The notes: generated from the letters alone by a model not told the origin. Shown: positions 41,653-50,581, counted from the first letter of the stretch. The stretch: DNA of 64,000 bases from Flavobacteriaceae bacterium (GCA_013373635.1 JABXHN010000022.1:124001-188000); one strand, 5' to 3'. Program-made: numbers and translations.

Positions 41653-42247
41653 GGTCCCCATTCTTTTATTAGCTGCGGGAGCTTCATCACGAATGGGTTC
41701 TTCAAAGGCATTACTTGATTGGAATAAAGAACCCTTAATTGTTTCTAGAATACAAAATTTATTAGCAACTGGGCAAAAGGTATATGTAGTATTAGGAGCC
41801 TATGCAGACACCATTATCCCCGTTATCAAAGGATTGAAAGTGACCATTTGTACGAATACTCATTGGGAAGAGGGGATGAGCACATCCATAGCTTTTGGAG
41901 TAAAAAGTATCCAATCGAATGAAGAATGGGTCGATGGAATTCTCATAGCCACTATTGATCAGCCATTAGTTGACAATCAACATCTTAAAGCAATTTTGGC
42001 TAGCTTTAAAGAAGGGCAACAACAAATTATAGTTTCAGAATCTAGTAATGGATGGCGTGGAGTTCCTGCACTTTTCGATGCTCATTACCTTGAAGCATTG
42101 AGTCGTTTAAAAGGTGATACAGGAGCTAAAACAATTGTACAGGTACATCCTGAAAAAGTTTATACAGTAAAGGGAGGTGAAAAATTAGTTGATATGGATA
42201 CTCCAGAGCGCTATCAGCAACTTTTAAAAGCTACCCACCAATTGTGA
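41645..42247 (+). CDS. mocA: MobA-like nucleotidyltransferase (MocA type)
   Basis: 200 aa. ILLLAAGASSRMGSSKALLDW is the nucleotide-binding loop of the MobA/MocA family, followed by GMSTSIAFG, ATIDQPLVDNQHL (metal-binding) and WRGVPALF with LKGDTGAKTI, and VDMDTPERY. MocA makes molybdopterin cytosine dinucleotide. That would suit xanthine-oxidase-family enzymes of the isoquinoline-oxidoreductase type, which use the cytosine form. Translationally coupled to xdhC. The end overlaps the end of moaA on the other strand by 17 bp. Specificity for CTP is inferred from context. Confidence 0.88.
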   Translation: MPKVPILLLAAGASSRMGSSKALLDWNKEPLIVSRIQNLLATGQKVYVVLGAYADTIIPVIKGLKVTICTNTHWEEGMSTSIAFGVKSIQSNEEWVDGILIATIDQPLVDNQHLKAILASFKEGQQQIIVSESSNGWRGVPALFDAHYLEALSRLKGDTGAKTIVQVHPEKVYTVKGGEKLVDMDTPERYQQLLKATHQL

Positions 42248-43238
42248 TCATCGATCTATTTTTTGAATGGTGATTTGGATCGGCAAACTTTTCATTGGTA
42301 TCTAGACCTGCTCTTACAGCAGCTTTCGCTAGTACTGCTTTTTGAATAATGGGTTCAATAGATTCTCCGTTTCGATGCGCTGTTAGTAAATCAGATTCTT
42401 TTTCTGAAAACAAGCAATTTCTCAATTTTCCATTAGCAGTTAAACGCAGGCGATTGCAAGAATCACAAAAGGGATTCGTTACCGTACTAATTATTGCGAA
42501 TGACCCTTTAAAGCCCTTAATTTTATAGTTCTTTGCCGTATCGTTTGGGGCGTCTTCTATTTTTAATACGGAATCTTTAGGGTAGGACTCATTTACTAAT
42601 TGGTTTATTTCCTCTAAGCTAACTGCTTTTGAACGGTCCCATCTATTGCCATCAAAAGGCATGAATTCAATAAAGCGAATGGAAATTGGGAGCTCTTTAG
42701 TGAGTTCAATAAAATCTAAGATTTCAGAATCGTTAGTTCCTTTGAGCAATACGACATTTAACTTTATTTGGAATCCCTCATCAATAAGTAAATATAAATT
42801 TTTTATGACCTTCTCAAAGTTTGGTTTCAGGGTCATTTCTTGAAATCGATCGGCTATTAAGGTGTCTAAACTCACATTGATAATGGATACCTTGGACTTT
42901 TTTAACTCAGAAATGTATCGATCAATATTAACTGCATTGGTGGTCATCGCAATGGAGACATCAAGTGTAGAAAGCTTTTCAATGATCGTTGTAAAATCTT
43001 TTCTAACTAGAGGTTCACCGCCAGTTAATCGAATCTTATCCACTCCATTTGCAACGAATACTTTTGCAATTTCATAGATTTCATCGGCAGTCATTAATGC
43101 GGGAGAAGGGGATAGGGGAACTCCTTCTGCTGGCATGCAGTAGGTACACCTTAGATTACACTTTTCTGTAAGAGAAATTCTTAAGTAGTTGTGATTTCTA
43201 CCGAAGGAATCTTTTAATATGTCGGTGTTCAATGCCAT
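42231..43238 (-). CDS. moaA: GTP 3,8-cyclase (MoaA)
   Basis: 335 aa. Radical-SAM enzyme that, with MoaC, converts GTP to cyclic pyranopterin monophosphate. The first iron-sulfur cluster motif is CNLRCTYCMP (residues 26-35); the second is CDSCNRLRLTANGKLRNCLF, and the C-terminus ends in GG as in active MoaA proteins. RLTGGEPLVRKDF is the SAM-binding GGEP. Last gene of the nine-gene molybdenum operon; it overlaps moaC by 1 nt. Confidence 0.97.
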   Translation of the reverse strand: MALNTDILKDSFGRNHNYLRISLTEKCNLRCTYCMPAEGVPLSPSPALMTADEIYEIAKVFVANGVDKIRLTGGEPLVRKDFTTIIEKLSTLDVSIAMTTNAVNIDRYISELKKSKVSIINVSLDTLIADRFQEMTLKPNFEKVIKNLYLLIDEGFQIKLNVVLLKGTNDSEILDFIELTKELPISIRFIEFMPFDGNRWDRSKAVSLEEINQLVNESYPKDSVLKIEDAPNDTAKNYKIKGFKGSFAIISTVTNPFCDSCNRLRLTANGKLRNCLFSEKESDLLTAHRNGESIEPIIQKAVLAKAAVRAGLDTNEKFADPNHHSKNRSMITIGG

Positions 43239-44143
43239 TAATGTCTTTTGCCTTTAACTACATCGAATAAGTGTAATATTGTTGGAAATACGGCCTCCAA
43301 AGACTCAGTTGCTCCTTTAGTAGATCCTGGTAATGCAAGAACTAAGCTTTCCCCAATAAGTCCAGCAACCGATCTCGAAAACATAGCAAATGAAGTGCGT
43401 TCTTGCCCATAGGCTCTCATGGCTTCTTCTACGCCTGGAAGTTGTTTATCTAAAAGGGGAATTAAAGCATCTGGAGTGTTATCTCTCGGGGAAATACCCG
43501 TACCTCCACAAAAGAGGATGAGTTGTACACCTGCCTTAGAAAGTGTTTTTGCTCGTTCTTGAATTCCGTTCCTATCATCTGAAATCACATCGTAGTTTGA
43601 TATGGAAACTCCTTGTTGTTCTAGTAATGTACAAAGTGCTTTTCCTGCTTTATCTTCTCCTTCTCCTTTTGAGATAGAATCAGAACAAACGATCACAGCC
43701 CCTTGGATACTTGCTTGTATTTTTTGAACATCCGATTTGCCACCTGTTTTTGACAACAATTTTATCTGTTCAATACTCACCTGTTTGTCGATAGGTTTAA
43801 GCATGTCGTACATATTAAGTGCTACTACAGAGGCACCGTGCATGGCTTCCACTTCAACTCCTGTTTTATAAATGGTTTTAACAGTACATTTAATCTGAAT
43901 TTCTAAACCGTTAATTTCATATTCAAAACCCGTGTATTCTATAGGTAATGGATGACAATCGGGTAGTAACTCAGGGGTTTTCTTAACTCCTAATAAACCG
44001 GCAGCTTTACTCATTTCAAAAACATCTCCCTTGGGGACTTGTTTGTTGTTAATAGCTTCGATAGTAGCTTGGCTCCCCACCTTTACAATGGCTTGAGCAG
44101 TTGCGATTCGCAAACTGTTTTTCTTATGTGTAATATCGACCAT
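43238..44143 (-). CDS. moaCB: MoaC-MogA fusion (bifunctional molybdenum cofactor protein MoaCB)
   Basis: 301 aa, two domains. Residues 1-145 are MoaC (MVDITHKKNSLRIATAQAIV; LLPDCHPLPIEYTGF; TVKTIYKTGVEVEAMHGASVVALNMYDM, quoted in part), which with MoaA forms cPMP. Residues 148-301 are a MogA/MoaB domain (GAVIVCSDSISKGEGEDKAG; LILFCGGTGISPRDNTPDAL; ALPGSTKGATESL), which adenylylates molybdopterin. The fusion joins the first and fourth steps of the pathway; such MoaCB fusions are known in Bacteroidota. Confidence 0.95.
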   Translation of the reverse strand: MVDITHKKNSLRIATAQAIVKVGSQATIEAINNKQVPKGDVFEMSKAAGLLGVKKTPELLPDCHPLPIEYTGFEYEINGLEIQIKCTVKTIYKTGVEVEAMHGASVVALNMYDMLKPIDKQVSIEQIKLLSKTGGKSDVQKIQASIQGAVIVCSDSISKGEGEDKAGKALCTLLEQQGVSISNYDVISDDRNGIQERAKTLSKAGVQLILFCGGTGISPRDNTPDALIPLLDKQLPGVEEAMRAYGQERTSFAMFSRSVAGLIGESLVLALPGSTKGATESLEAVFPTILHLFDVVKGKRH

Positions 44144-44145
44144 AG

Positions 44146-44586
44146 TTACTTATTTTCTTTCCATTGATGAGTTTCGTCTTCGAAGAGTTCCTTCCCAAAA
44201 ATGGGAACATTTGCTTTAATTTCATTCACTACTTCTTGTAATGCATTAAAAACGGTAGTTCGATGCGCTGCAGAAACAAACACAAAAATACAGATTTCAC
44301 CTGCCTTTACCTTTCCAATACTGTGGTATATGTGCATACAGTGAATAGGGTGCCTCTCAAATGTGTGCTCCTTAATATCATGACAAATTTGATTGGCCAT
44401 TTCTATTTGTGCAGTAAATTCAATTGCTTGAACGATTTTCCCCTCGATTTCATCGGCCCTCACTTGACCTAAAAAAATATCATGAGCTCCAATTCCTGTT
44501 TTGGATTGATGAGCTGCAATAGATTGTGCTATTTTTTCAGGAGTGATGGCTCCTTCGACAAAGATATTTTTAATGCTTTTTTTCAT
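44146..44586 (-). CDS. moaE: Molybdopterin synthase catalytic subunit
   Basis: 146 aa. Transfers sulfur from MoaD thiocarboxylate to cPMP, giving molybdopterin. Motifs GAHDIFLGQVRADE, AIEFTAQIEMANQI, IHCMHIYHSIGKVKAGEICIFVFVSAAHR (quoted in part) and VPIFGKELFEDETHQWKEN, which includes the conserved lysine near the C-terminus. It lies 2 nt before moaCB and overlaps moeB by 4 nt. Confidence 0.94.
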   Translation of the reverse strand: MKKSIKNIFVEGAITPEKIAQSIAAHQSKTGIGAHDIFLGQVRADEIEGKIVQAIEFTAQIEMANQICHDIKEHTFERHPIHCMHIYHSIGKVKAGEICIFVFVSAAHRTTVFNALQEVVNEIKANVPIFGKELFEDETHQWKENK

Positions 44587-45359
44587 GCGTTTATGTTACA
44601 GTCATTTAATTCGATATAAGACAAATCTTCCTCGATTACTTGTTTAACAAGGGATTCATTTCTTCTAAATTGAAAACTGTTTTGTTGATTGGTTAATAGA
44701 TTAATGCTTACAAGTTTACCACTTAGAACTTCACCTAGGTTTAATATCATTTTCAATACTTCATTTGCCTGATAGGTGCCTAAAATACCTGGTAATACTC
44801 CCATTACACCCGCTTCTTCACAATTGGGCACCTCTCCTGCTTTAGGTGGTGTGGGAAACAAACAGCGATACGTTGGACCTCCTGCATAATTAAAAACGGA
44901 TAATTGGCCTTCGAACTTATAAATTGCAGCAAAAACAAAGGGTTTGTTTAGTTTAATGCAGGCATCATTAATTAAATATCGCGTTCTAAAATTGTCTGTG
45001 CAATCCACGACAATGTCATAGGGTTTTATAATTTCTAGAGCATTCGAAGTAGTTAGTGCAACAGGATAGGATTTTATGTTTAGTTCCGAGTTACGAGCAC
45101 TTAAAAGTTCTTTCGCAATATCCGCTTTATTTAAATCAAGATCCTGTTCTCTAAAAAGCACTTGTCGTTGTAAATTGGAAAGGCTTACGGTATCAAAATC
45201 GACAATTCCAATGGTTCCCACTCCAGCTGCATTTAAATAGAGCAATAGAGGAGCTCCAAGCCCACCTGCACCGATGACTAAAACTTTTGATTCAGCGATT
45301 TTTAGTTGACCTATAAGTCCTACTTCTGATAATGTGATATGTCTGCTATAGCGTTTCAT
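44583..45359 (-). CDS. moeB: MoeB-type MoaD adenylyltransferase (ThiF/HesA family)
   Basis: 258 aa from the ATG at 45357-45359 (MKRYSRHITLSEVGLIGQ); the last codons and stop of moaD (GGAGGATAA) sit just upstream and look like a ribosome-binding site, so the longer frame is unlikely. VIGAGGLGAPLLLYL is the ATP loop; DFDTVSLSNLQRQVLF, DCTDNFRTRYLIND and GVMGVLPGILG follow. It activates the MoaD C-terminal glycine as an adenylate. The zinc-binding Cys pairs of E. coli MoeB are missing: the first Cys of CxxCL is Thr (TYRCL) and there is no C-terminal CxxC. No rhodanese domain. Confidence 0.93.
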   Translation of the reverse strand: MKRYSRHITLSEVGLIGQLKIAESKVLVIGAGGLGAPLLLYLNAAGVGTIGIVDFDTVSLSNLQRQVLFREQDLDLNKADIAKELLSARNSELNIKSYPVALTTSNALEIIKPYDIVVDCTDNFRTRYLINDACIKLNKPFVFAAIYKFEGQLSVFNYAGGPTYRCLFPTPPKAGEVPNCEEAGVMGVLPGILGTYQANEVLKMILNLGEVLSGKLVSINLLTNQQNSFQFRRNESLVKQVIEEDLSYIELNDCNINA

Positions 45360-45363
45360 GGGC

Positions 45364-45597
45364 TTATCCTCCAGAAAAAGGAGGGAATATATCAATATTT
45401 TTAGAGGTTATTTCATCTTCTAGTTCACCAATGGTGTTGTTTTGTGCAATTTTCAAACTGAGTTTCTTTAGGTCAGGGTATTCATTTTCAAGCCATATAA
45501 CAAGCTCTTGAATGGTGATTGCTTCAACATCAAGCACCTCTTTTGATTTTCCAACCACTTCGACTAATTTTCCGTAATAGGTAAGGGTTACATCCAT
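45364..45597 (-). CDS. moaD: Molybdopterin synthase sulfur carrier subunit
   Basis: 77 aa, a ubiquitin-like beta-grasp protein. It begins VTLTYYGKLVEVVGKSKEVLDVE and ends FPPFSGG; the terminal Gly-Gly is the site of adenylation by MoeB and thiocarboxylation. Translation is linked to both neighbours: its ATG overlaps the TSUP stop by 1 nt and its stop lies 4 nt before moeB. Intact length and tail. Confidence 0.95.
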   Translation of the reverse strand: MDVTLTYYGKLVEVVGKSKEVLDVEAITIQELVIWLENEYPDLKKLSLKIAQNNTIGELEDEITSKNIDIFPPFSGG

Positions 45598-46325
45598 TAT
45601 ATTAGTAATAATTTAAAAGAAGCAGCAGCTAGTACCACTACTAAAAGATACTCTAGTTTTTGATTGTTCCACTTTTTAGAACCGTAATAACTTCCCATAA
45701 GTCCTCCAGCTAAAGCTAGGATGATCATAGGTAGTATGGAAGTAGAAAAGGCAACACCAGAGCTGAATTGTCCAATGAGTGCGGCTGAAGAATTAACCCA
45801 AATAAATAATGCGGAAATTGTAGCCGCTTCTTTCATTGAGGACCAGTGTAATAGTAAAAGTACAGGGGTTAAGATAATACCACCACCAATTCCAATTAAT
45901 CCTGAAAAGAAACCAATAAGTCCTCCTATCAGTATGGCTTGATATGGGGATACGTTTTTTACTGCCTCACTGCTCGATGGCTTGTAAAGCATTCTTGCTA
46001 CAGCAACTAATAAAAGCAGTCCAAGGATTTTTTTGTACAAATTAGGGTCAATATTAAAAACGCCTCCAAGGTAAGCTGCTGGAATTGATCCAACGGCAAA
46101 CCATACAAATAGCTTAAATTTAAAATGTCCTGCTTTGTAATATTGGTAAAATGAAATACCCGCAACAAACAAGTTTAAGATCAGAGCGGTTTGTTTCATG
46201 ATCTCGTTGGGAAATGAAAATAGCGCCATCAAAGCTAAATAACCACTGGCACCACCATGTCCAACACTGGAATAGAGAAAGGAAACTACAGGTAAAAGAG
46301 CAAAGAAGTAAAAAATCGGCTCCAT
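45597..46325 (-). CDS. TSUP (TauE/SafE) membrane transporter
   Basis: 242 aa from the ATG at 46323-46325, 2 nt after the moeA stop; an in-frame ATG at 46346, giving 249 aa and overlapping moeA, is also possible. About eight helices, with the SVGHGGASGYLALM motif in the first half and LIGFFSGLIGIGGGIILTPVL in the second, the two repeats of the TSUP family. Family members move organosulfur compounds, sulfite or sulfonates. In the middle of a molybdenum operon it may handle sulfur or an oxyanion for cofactor synthesis, but the substrate is unproven. Confidence 0.88.
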   Translation of the reverse strand: MEPIFYFFALLPVVSFLYSSVGHGGASGYLALMALFSFPNEIMKQTALILNLFVAGISFYQYYKAGHFKFKLFVWFAVGSIPAAYLGGVFNIDPNLYKKILGLLLLVAVARMLYKPSSSEAVKNVSPYQAILIGGLIGFFSGLIGIGGGIILTPVLLLLHWSSMKEAATISALFIWVNSSAALIGQFSSGVAFSTSILPMIILALAGGLMGSYYGSKKWNNQKLEYLLVVVLAAASFKLLLI

Positions 46326-46327
46326 GA

Positions 46328-47503
46328 TTAATTCGGAATTAGCCATGTTTTTGCACGAGTTCCTTTCTCCATTAAGGTTGTATAAGACGGAACAAATACT
46401 AAGGCATTCGCTTTTGAAAAACTTAGTAATGTAGCCGAATTGTGTTCATCAATAATATGAGCTTGGGATTCATGAACAAGAGCTTTTAAGAAAAGCGCTC
46501 TACCAAATTTATTAGAGATACTCGAATCGATGGTGGTGTGTATACAAGATAATCCATCGCTCTTTTTTCCTAATAATTTATGGAGGATTGGAACAACGTA
46601 TACATAAAAACAATTGAGTGTCGAAGCGGGATTCCCTGGAAGTGCAAAGACCATTTTTGAGTCTTTTTTTCCAAAAAACAAGGGTTTTCCTGGTTTTTGA
46701 TTCACTTTATAAAATTCTTCTTGTACTCCTAAATTTTCTAGCGATTCACGTACAAAATCGTAGTCGCCTACCGAAATACCTCCAGATATTAATACTAAAT
46801 CGGATTTTAAGGCTTCCTCAAGGCTGTTTTGAGTATCCTCTAAAGTATCTTGAGTATAATAAATCGAACAATTTTTAATTCCTTGTTGATTTAAGGCTGA
46901 TTCTAAAACAACACTGTTGCTTTCAAATACTTTTCCTTCTTGAAAGGATTCTCCAGGTTTTAAGAGTTCATTTCCAGTAACGACGATAGCTACTGAAGGC
47001 TTGTTATGGATAAGCACCGATCGAATTCCCATACTTTGCAAAAGTCCTATCGAAGATGGATTTAGAATATGTCCTTTAGAAAACACAAGATCTCCAGCGT
47101 TCATTATACTACCAATAGGACGAATATTTTGTCCTTGCTTAGGTGCTTCTTCCAATAGAATGGTTTGATCTAAACGGTTTGCTTTTTCTTGAATTACAAC
47201 AGAATCGGCTGAGGAAGGAACCATGGCTCCCGTAAAAATGCGAACTGCTTCTCCAGGATTTAAATGAAATGTCTTTGAGGATCCTGCAGCCATTTCACCG
47301 ACCACTTTATAAGTAAGGGAATCATGAGATTTTAATGCATAGCCATCCATGGATGATTGAGCGAAGTGGGGTAGAGATATCATTGCAATGACGTCATCTG
47401 CCAAAACACTTCCACAGATACGAGAAGAAACAGCTGCAAAAACGCTTGTGTTTTTTACAGCTGTTTGATGTATGAGTTCTAGAGCTTTTTCTACTTCAAT
47501 CAT
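46328..47503 (-). CDS. moeA: Molybdopterin molybdotransferase
   Basis: 391 aa. Inserts molybdate into adenylylated molybdopterin, the last common step of Moco synthesis. N-terminal MoeA domain VLADDVIAMISLPHFAQSSMDGYALKS (the SMDGYA motif), GSIMNAGDLVFSKGHIL, then the MogA-like domain with IVVTGNEL, LVLISGGISVGDYDFVRE and FALPGNPASTLNCFYVYV. Full length. It follows iorB by 9 nt and precedes the TSUP gene by 2 nt in the operon. Confidence 0.96.
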   Translation of the reverse strand: MIEVEKALELIHQTAVKNTSVFAAVSSRICGSVLADDVIAMISLPHFAQSSMDGYALKSHDSLTYKVVGEMAAGSSKTFHLNPGEAVRIFTGAMVPSSADSVVIQEKANRLDQTILLEEAPKQGQNIRPIGSIMNAGDLVFSKGHILNPSSIGLLQSMGIRSVLIHNKPSVAIVVTGNELLKPGESFQEGKVFESNSVVLESALNQQGIKNCSIYYTQDTLEDTQNSLEEALKSDLVLISGGISVGDYDFVRESLENLGVQEEFYKVNQKPGKPLFFGKKDSKMVFALPGNPASTLNCFYVYVVPILHKLLGKKSDGLSCIHTTIDSSISNKFGRALFLKALVHESQAHIIDEHNSATLLSFSKANALVFVPSYTTLMEKGTRAKTWLIPN

Positions 47504-47512
47504 TAAGATTTA

Positions 47513-49765
47513 TTATGAATTTAATTCATTGATAAATGGTTGATGGTAAAGACGTTTCCCACTGGCGCTATATATTGCATTGGCAAGTGCGGCCTGTACA
47601 GGTGGATAAGGAGGTTCTCCCATTCCAGTTGGAGCGATATCGCTCTTTACAAAATCAACAGAAACTTTCTTAGGTGCTTCGTGATGTCTAATGAGTCTGT
47701 ATTTATCAAAATTGTCTTGCTGAGGCATTCCATCTACAAAACTTAATCCGCCATACATAGCAGTTCCAATCCCATCTACTGTCCCACCCTCAGCAAGGTT
47801 GGTTGCTGCATCTGGGTTGACAACGATTCCGCAATCTACCGCTGCGAATACCTCGTCAATTATAGGTTTAGAACCATCCATGCGAACATCAACTACGTTA
47901 GCTACATAGGATTGATGACAATAGTAAGCAGCGACTCCTCTTTTGAGATCTTTTTTGTCTTCTGCACCCCATTTGGCGTTTTTCTTAACGAGTTCCAAAA
48001 CTCCTGCATAGCGTTTAGCATCGTAATCATTACGCTCTCCAACAGGCTTGTCTTGGGCTCTTTTTAAAAGTTCCAATCTAAATTCTAAAGGATCTTTTCC
48101 AAGTGTTTCAGCTAATTCATCAAGGAATGATTGTTCTGCCGATGCGTTAAAATTAGAGCGGGGGGCTCTGTAGGCACCGATGGTAATATTTGAAGGAATC
48201 ACCCATTTTTCAGCTAAATAATTATCGATAGCTCCAGCTGGGAATCGATTTTCATGTAAAGGGCTTTCAGGAATTCCACCTCCAATGACGTGTATCGCAG
48301 TGAGATTGTTGTTTTTATCGATTGCCGCTCTATACTTTAACGTATAAGCAGGACGATAAGTTCCATAGGTCATGTCATCTTCTCGAGTATAGACCAGTTT
48401 AATAGGAGCTTTCACATGTTGAGATATCAAAGCTGCTTCAACAACAAAGGTTCCGTAGAGACGTCTTCCAAATCCACCCCCCATTCGACTCAAGTGAACT
48501 TCAATTTTTTCTCTCGGCATTTTTAATCGAGTAGCCACAGAACCTTCAGCAGCTTCAGGAGTTTGAACAGGACCCGATAGGATCGCGCGATCCTCAGTGA
48601 CATCCGCAAAGAAGTTCATAGGCTCCATCGTATTATGTGCTCTAAAAGGGGCAGTATAGGTTCGTTCTAATACTTTTGCAGCTTCTTTAAATGCCTTTTC
48701 TGGATTACCATCCTTACGAGCTGTTTGAAGTGGTAGTCCAGAATAATCATTTAATTTTTTATTGTGATCAACTGAACTCTCTAATCCAGTAGGAATGGAC
48801 ACATCAGTTGCATTGCCACCCCAACCTGCTTGCTTAATGGTGGTTTTTGGCATATTTTGCCACACTACTTTAAGTACTTTTTTAGCTTTCATCACCTGCC
48901 AAGTAGATTCTCCTACAATCACCACCTGTTCATTAAAGGCAGTGATGTCGGACCAGCCTCTCGCATCTTCATCATTGAAGGTATTGATGGTAAATACATC
49001 TTTGATCCCAGGCATATTGATGACCGAAGAGGCATCGAAAGACTTTAAGACTTTTCCAAAAGCAGGGGGGTGTACGATCATTGCTGTGAGCATACCCTCT
49101 TCTTTAATATCTAAACCAAAGAGGGGTTTTCCAGTAACGATATTTTTCCCATCGACATTCTTTTTGGAGTGTCCGATGATTTTATAATCAGCTAGTTCTT
49201 TGAGTTCCACTTCTTCTGGTACCTCTAAGATAGATGCTTTCTCAGCAAATACACCGTAGTGATCTGATTTTCCAGAAGCTTTATGAGTAATAATTCCATT
49301 AGAAGTTGTGAGCTCCTCAATAGGAACACTCCAAGATGAAGCGGCTGCCATCAATAACATTTTACGAGCAGTGGCTCCTGCTTGTCGTAGAGGAACCCAA
49401 CTACTGCCAATTGATCTAGAACCACCCGCAATTTGCCAGTTACCAAATAGACCCACATTAAGTGGAGCCTGTTCTACAAGAACATTTTTCCAATCGATAT
49501 CCAATTCTTCGGCCACGAGCATCGGCATCGAAGTCTTTACGTTTTGACCGATTTCAGGGTTGGGTGACATAATAGTTGCTAGGCCGTTTTCTCCAATCTT
49601 TAAATAGCCATTTAATTCATACCAATTATTTGGTAACGCCATCAGTTCTCTTTCAGTTGAATTACAAGATGCAAGCCAATTGAAACTCAAAATGATTCCA
49701 CCAGAACCGAGGGAAACATTTCTTATAAATTCTCTTCTTGAGGTTTTTGTTTTAAATGTAGACAT
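47513..49765 (-). CDS. iorB: Molybdenum-binding subunit of an isoquinoline-1-oxidoreductase-type enzyme (Tat-exported)
   Basis: 750 aa. The N-terminus has a twin-arginine signal SRREFIRNVSLGSGG followed by a hydrophobic stretch and a Cys in WLASCNST, so export as a folded protein is expected. Xanthine-oxidase-fold motifs: GKPLFGLDIKEEGML, VEQAPLNVGLFGNWQIAGGSRS, HLSRMGGGFGRRLYG, IGAYRAPRSNFNASAEQSFLDELA and the catalytic-Glu block PTGMGEPPYPPVQAALANAI at the C-terminus. It hydroxylates aldehydes or N-heterocycles; the natural substrate is unknown. It pairs with the 2Fe-2S subunit upstream, and no FAD subunit is encoded, as in the IorAB type that passes electrons to a cytochrome. Confidence 0.93.
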   Translation of the reverse strand: MSTFKTKTSRREFIRNVSLGSGGIILSFNWLASCNSTERELMALPNNWYELNGYLKIGENGLATIMSPNPEIGQNVKTSMPMLVAEELDIDWKNVLVEQAPLNVGLFGNWQIAGGSRSIGSSWVPLRQAGATARKMLLMAAASSWSVPIEELTTSNGIITHKASGKSDHYGVFAEKASILEVPEEVELKELADYKIIGHSKKNVDGKNIVTGKPLFGLDIKEEGMLTAMIVHPPAFGKVLKSFDASSVINMPGIKDVFTINTFNDEDARGWSDITAFNEQVVIVGESTWQVMKAKKVLKVVWQNMPKTTIKQAGWGGNATDVSIPTGLESSVDHNKKLNDYSGLPLQTARKDGNPEKAFKEAAKVLERTYTAPFRAHNTMEPMNFFADVTEDRAILSGPVQTPEAAEGSVATRLKMPREKIEVHLSRMGGGFGRRLYGTFVVEAALISQHVKAPIKLVYTREDDMTYGTYRPAYTLKYRAAIDKNNNLTAIHVIGGGIPESPLHENRFPAGAIDNYLAEKWVIPSNITIGAYRAPRSNFNASAEQSFLDELAETLGKDPLEFRLELLKRAQDKPVGERNDYDAKRYAGVLELVKKNAKWGAEDKKDLKRGVAAYYCHQSYVANVVDVRMDGSKPIIDEVFAAVDCGIVVNPDAATNLAEGGTVDGIGTAMYGGLSFVDGMPQQDNFDKYRLIRHHEAPKKVSVDFVKSDIAPTGMGEPPYPPVQAALANAIYSASGKRLYHQPFINELNS

Positions 49766-49776
49766 GATCTTAATAA

Positions 49777-50232
49777 TTAACTGTTAGACGCTCTTTTGAT
49801 GGCTTTCTTTATTCGAGTGTATGTACCACAACGACATAAATTTCCACTCATTCCCATTTCGATTTCTTCATCAGTAGGATGAGGGTTGTTTTTAAGAAGA
49901 GAAACTGCAGTCATGATCTGTCCAGTTTGACAATAACCACATTGAGGTACATCTTCTTCCAGCCAAGCTTGTTGTACAGGATGTTCTCCATTTTCTGAGA
50001 GTCCTTCTATAGTAGTAATTTCACTGTTTCCAACCATAGATACTTGAAGTTGACAAGCTCTGGTTGCCGTCCCATCTAAATGAATAGTACAAGCACCACA
50101 TTGAGCGATACCACAACCGTATTTGGTTCCAACGAGATTTAAATGATCTCTGAGTACCCATAAAATGGGAGTATCTGGTTCTACATCGACTTGATGCGAT
50201 GCTCCGTTAACCTTAAGTGTAAATTGAGCCAT
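49777..50232 (-). CDS. iorA: 2Fe-2S subunit of an isoquinoline-1-oxidoreductase-type enzyme
   Basis: 151 aa. Ferredoxin-like N-terminal domain with [20 protein letters not shown] (four Cys of the first 2Fe-2S cluster with the later Cys in RACQLQ) and a helical domain with [10 protein letters not shown] and [12 protein letters not shown] (second cluster). It carries electrons from the Moco site in IorB to an acceptor. No signal peptide of its own, so it should be exported with the Tat-targeted IorB partner. First gene of the nine-gene Moco operon. Length is normal for the small subunit. Confidence 0.95.
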   Translation of the reverse strand: MAQFTLKVNGASHQVDVEPDTPILWVLRDHLNLVGTKYGCGIAQCGACTIHLDGTATRACQLQVSMVGNSEITTIEGLSENGEHPVQQAWLEEDVPQCGYCQTGQIMTAVSLLKNNPHPTDEEIEMGMSGNLCRCGTYTRIKKAIKRASNS

Positions 50233-50341
50233 AGAGTTTAAGAATTAGTTTGTATAGTTTGTCGATAAAGACAAGGACACAAAAGATAAGAATTATTTCA
50301 GTTTGATGTCAGAAAACACCAAAGGTTTAAAGAATGTTTAA

Positions 50342-50378
50342 CAAAAAAAGCAGTCTAAATGAAATCCAGACTGCTTCA
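50342..50378 (-). terminator. Orphan terminator-like hairpin upstream of iorA
   Basis: Stem AAGCAGTCT / AGACTGCTT with an 11-nt loop; read on the minus strand a run of seven T residues follows. No minus-strand gene ends here: the next sequence to the right is a plus-strand gene remnant. Either the scar of a lost gene or an attenuator ahead of iorA. Confidence 0.7.
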
Positions 50379-50392
50379 ACAGGATTAAAATT

Positions 50393-50581
50393 AATTATAG
50401 AATGATTCGAATGAGCGAAGCTCCAAAAGAAATCGAAGTTCATTTTGTGAAAAATGACATTAATCTAACTGGATTAGGAGAACCTACTTTCCCTCCTACC
50501 TTCGCAGCTGTAGCAAACGCTTTATACAAGGCTACAGGTAAGAGATATTATAAACAGCCTTATTTGAGTTCAATATCCTAA
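50393..50581 (+). pseudogene. C-terminal remnant of a second molybdenum oxidoreductase (xanthine-oxidase family)
   Basis: Below the ORF-track cutoff. In frame from 50393, the sequence reads NYRMIRMSEAPKEIEVHFV, then GLGEPTFPPTFAAVANALYK and ATGKRYYKQPYL, ending in TAA at 50579-50581. It matches the end of IorB next door (KYRLIRHHEAPKKVSVDFV, GMGEPPYPPVQAALANAIY) and keeps the GEP catalytic-Glu block, but is on the opposite strand and differs at many positions, so it is not a fresh copy. The rest of the gene is absent; the frame closes at a TGA at 50360. A terminator at 50650 follows. The 674-nt gap 50233-50906 holds this, two hairpins and the SQR promoter. Confidence 0.85.

Noticed and set aside
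50233-50341. Moco riboswitch upstream of iorA
   Set aside because: The leader has no extended conserved stem structure resembling that large RNA; only a simple hairpin is present further upstream.
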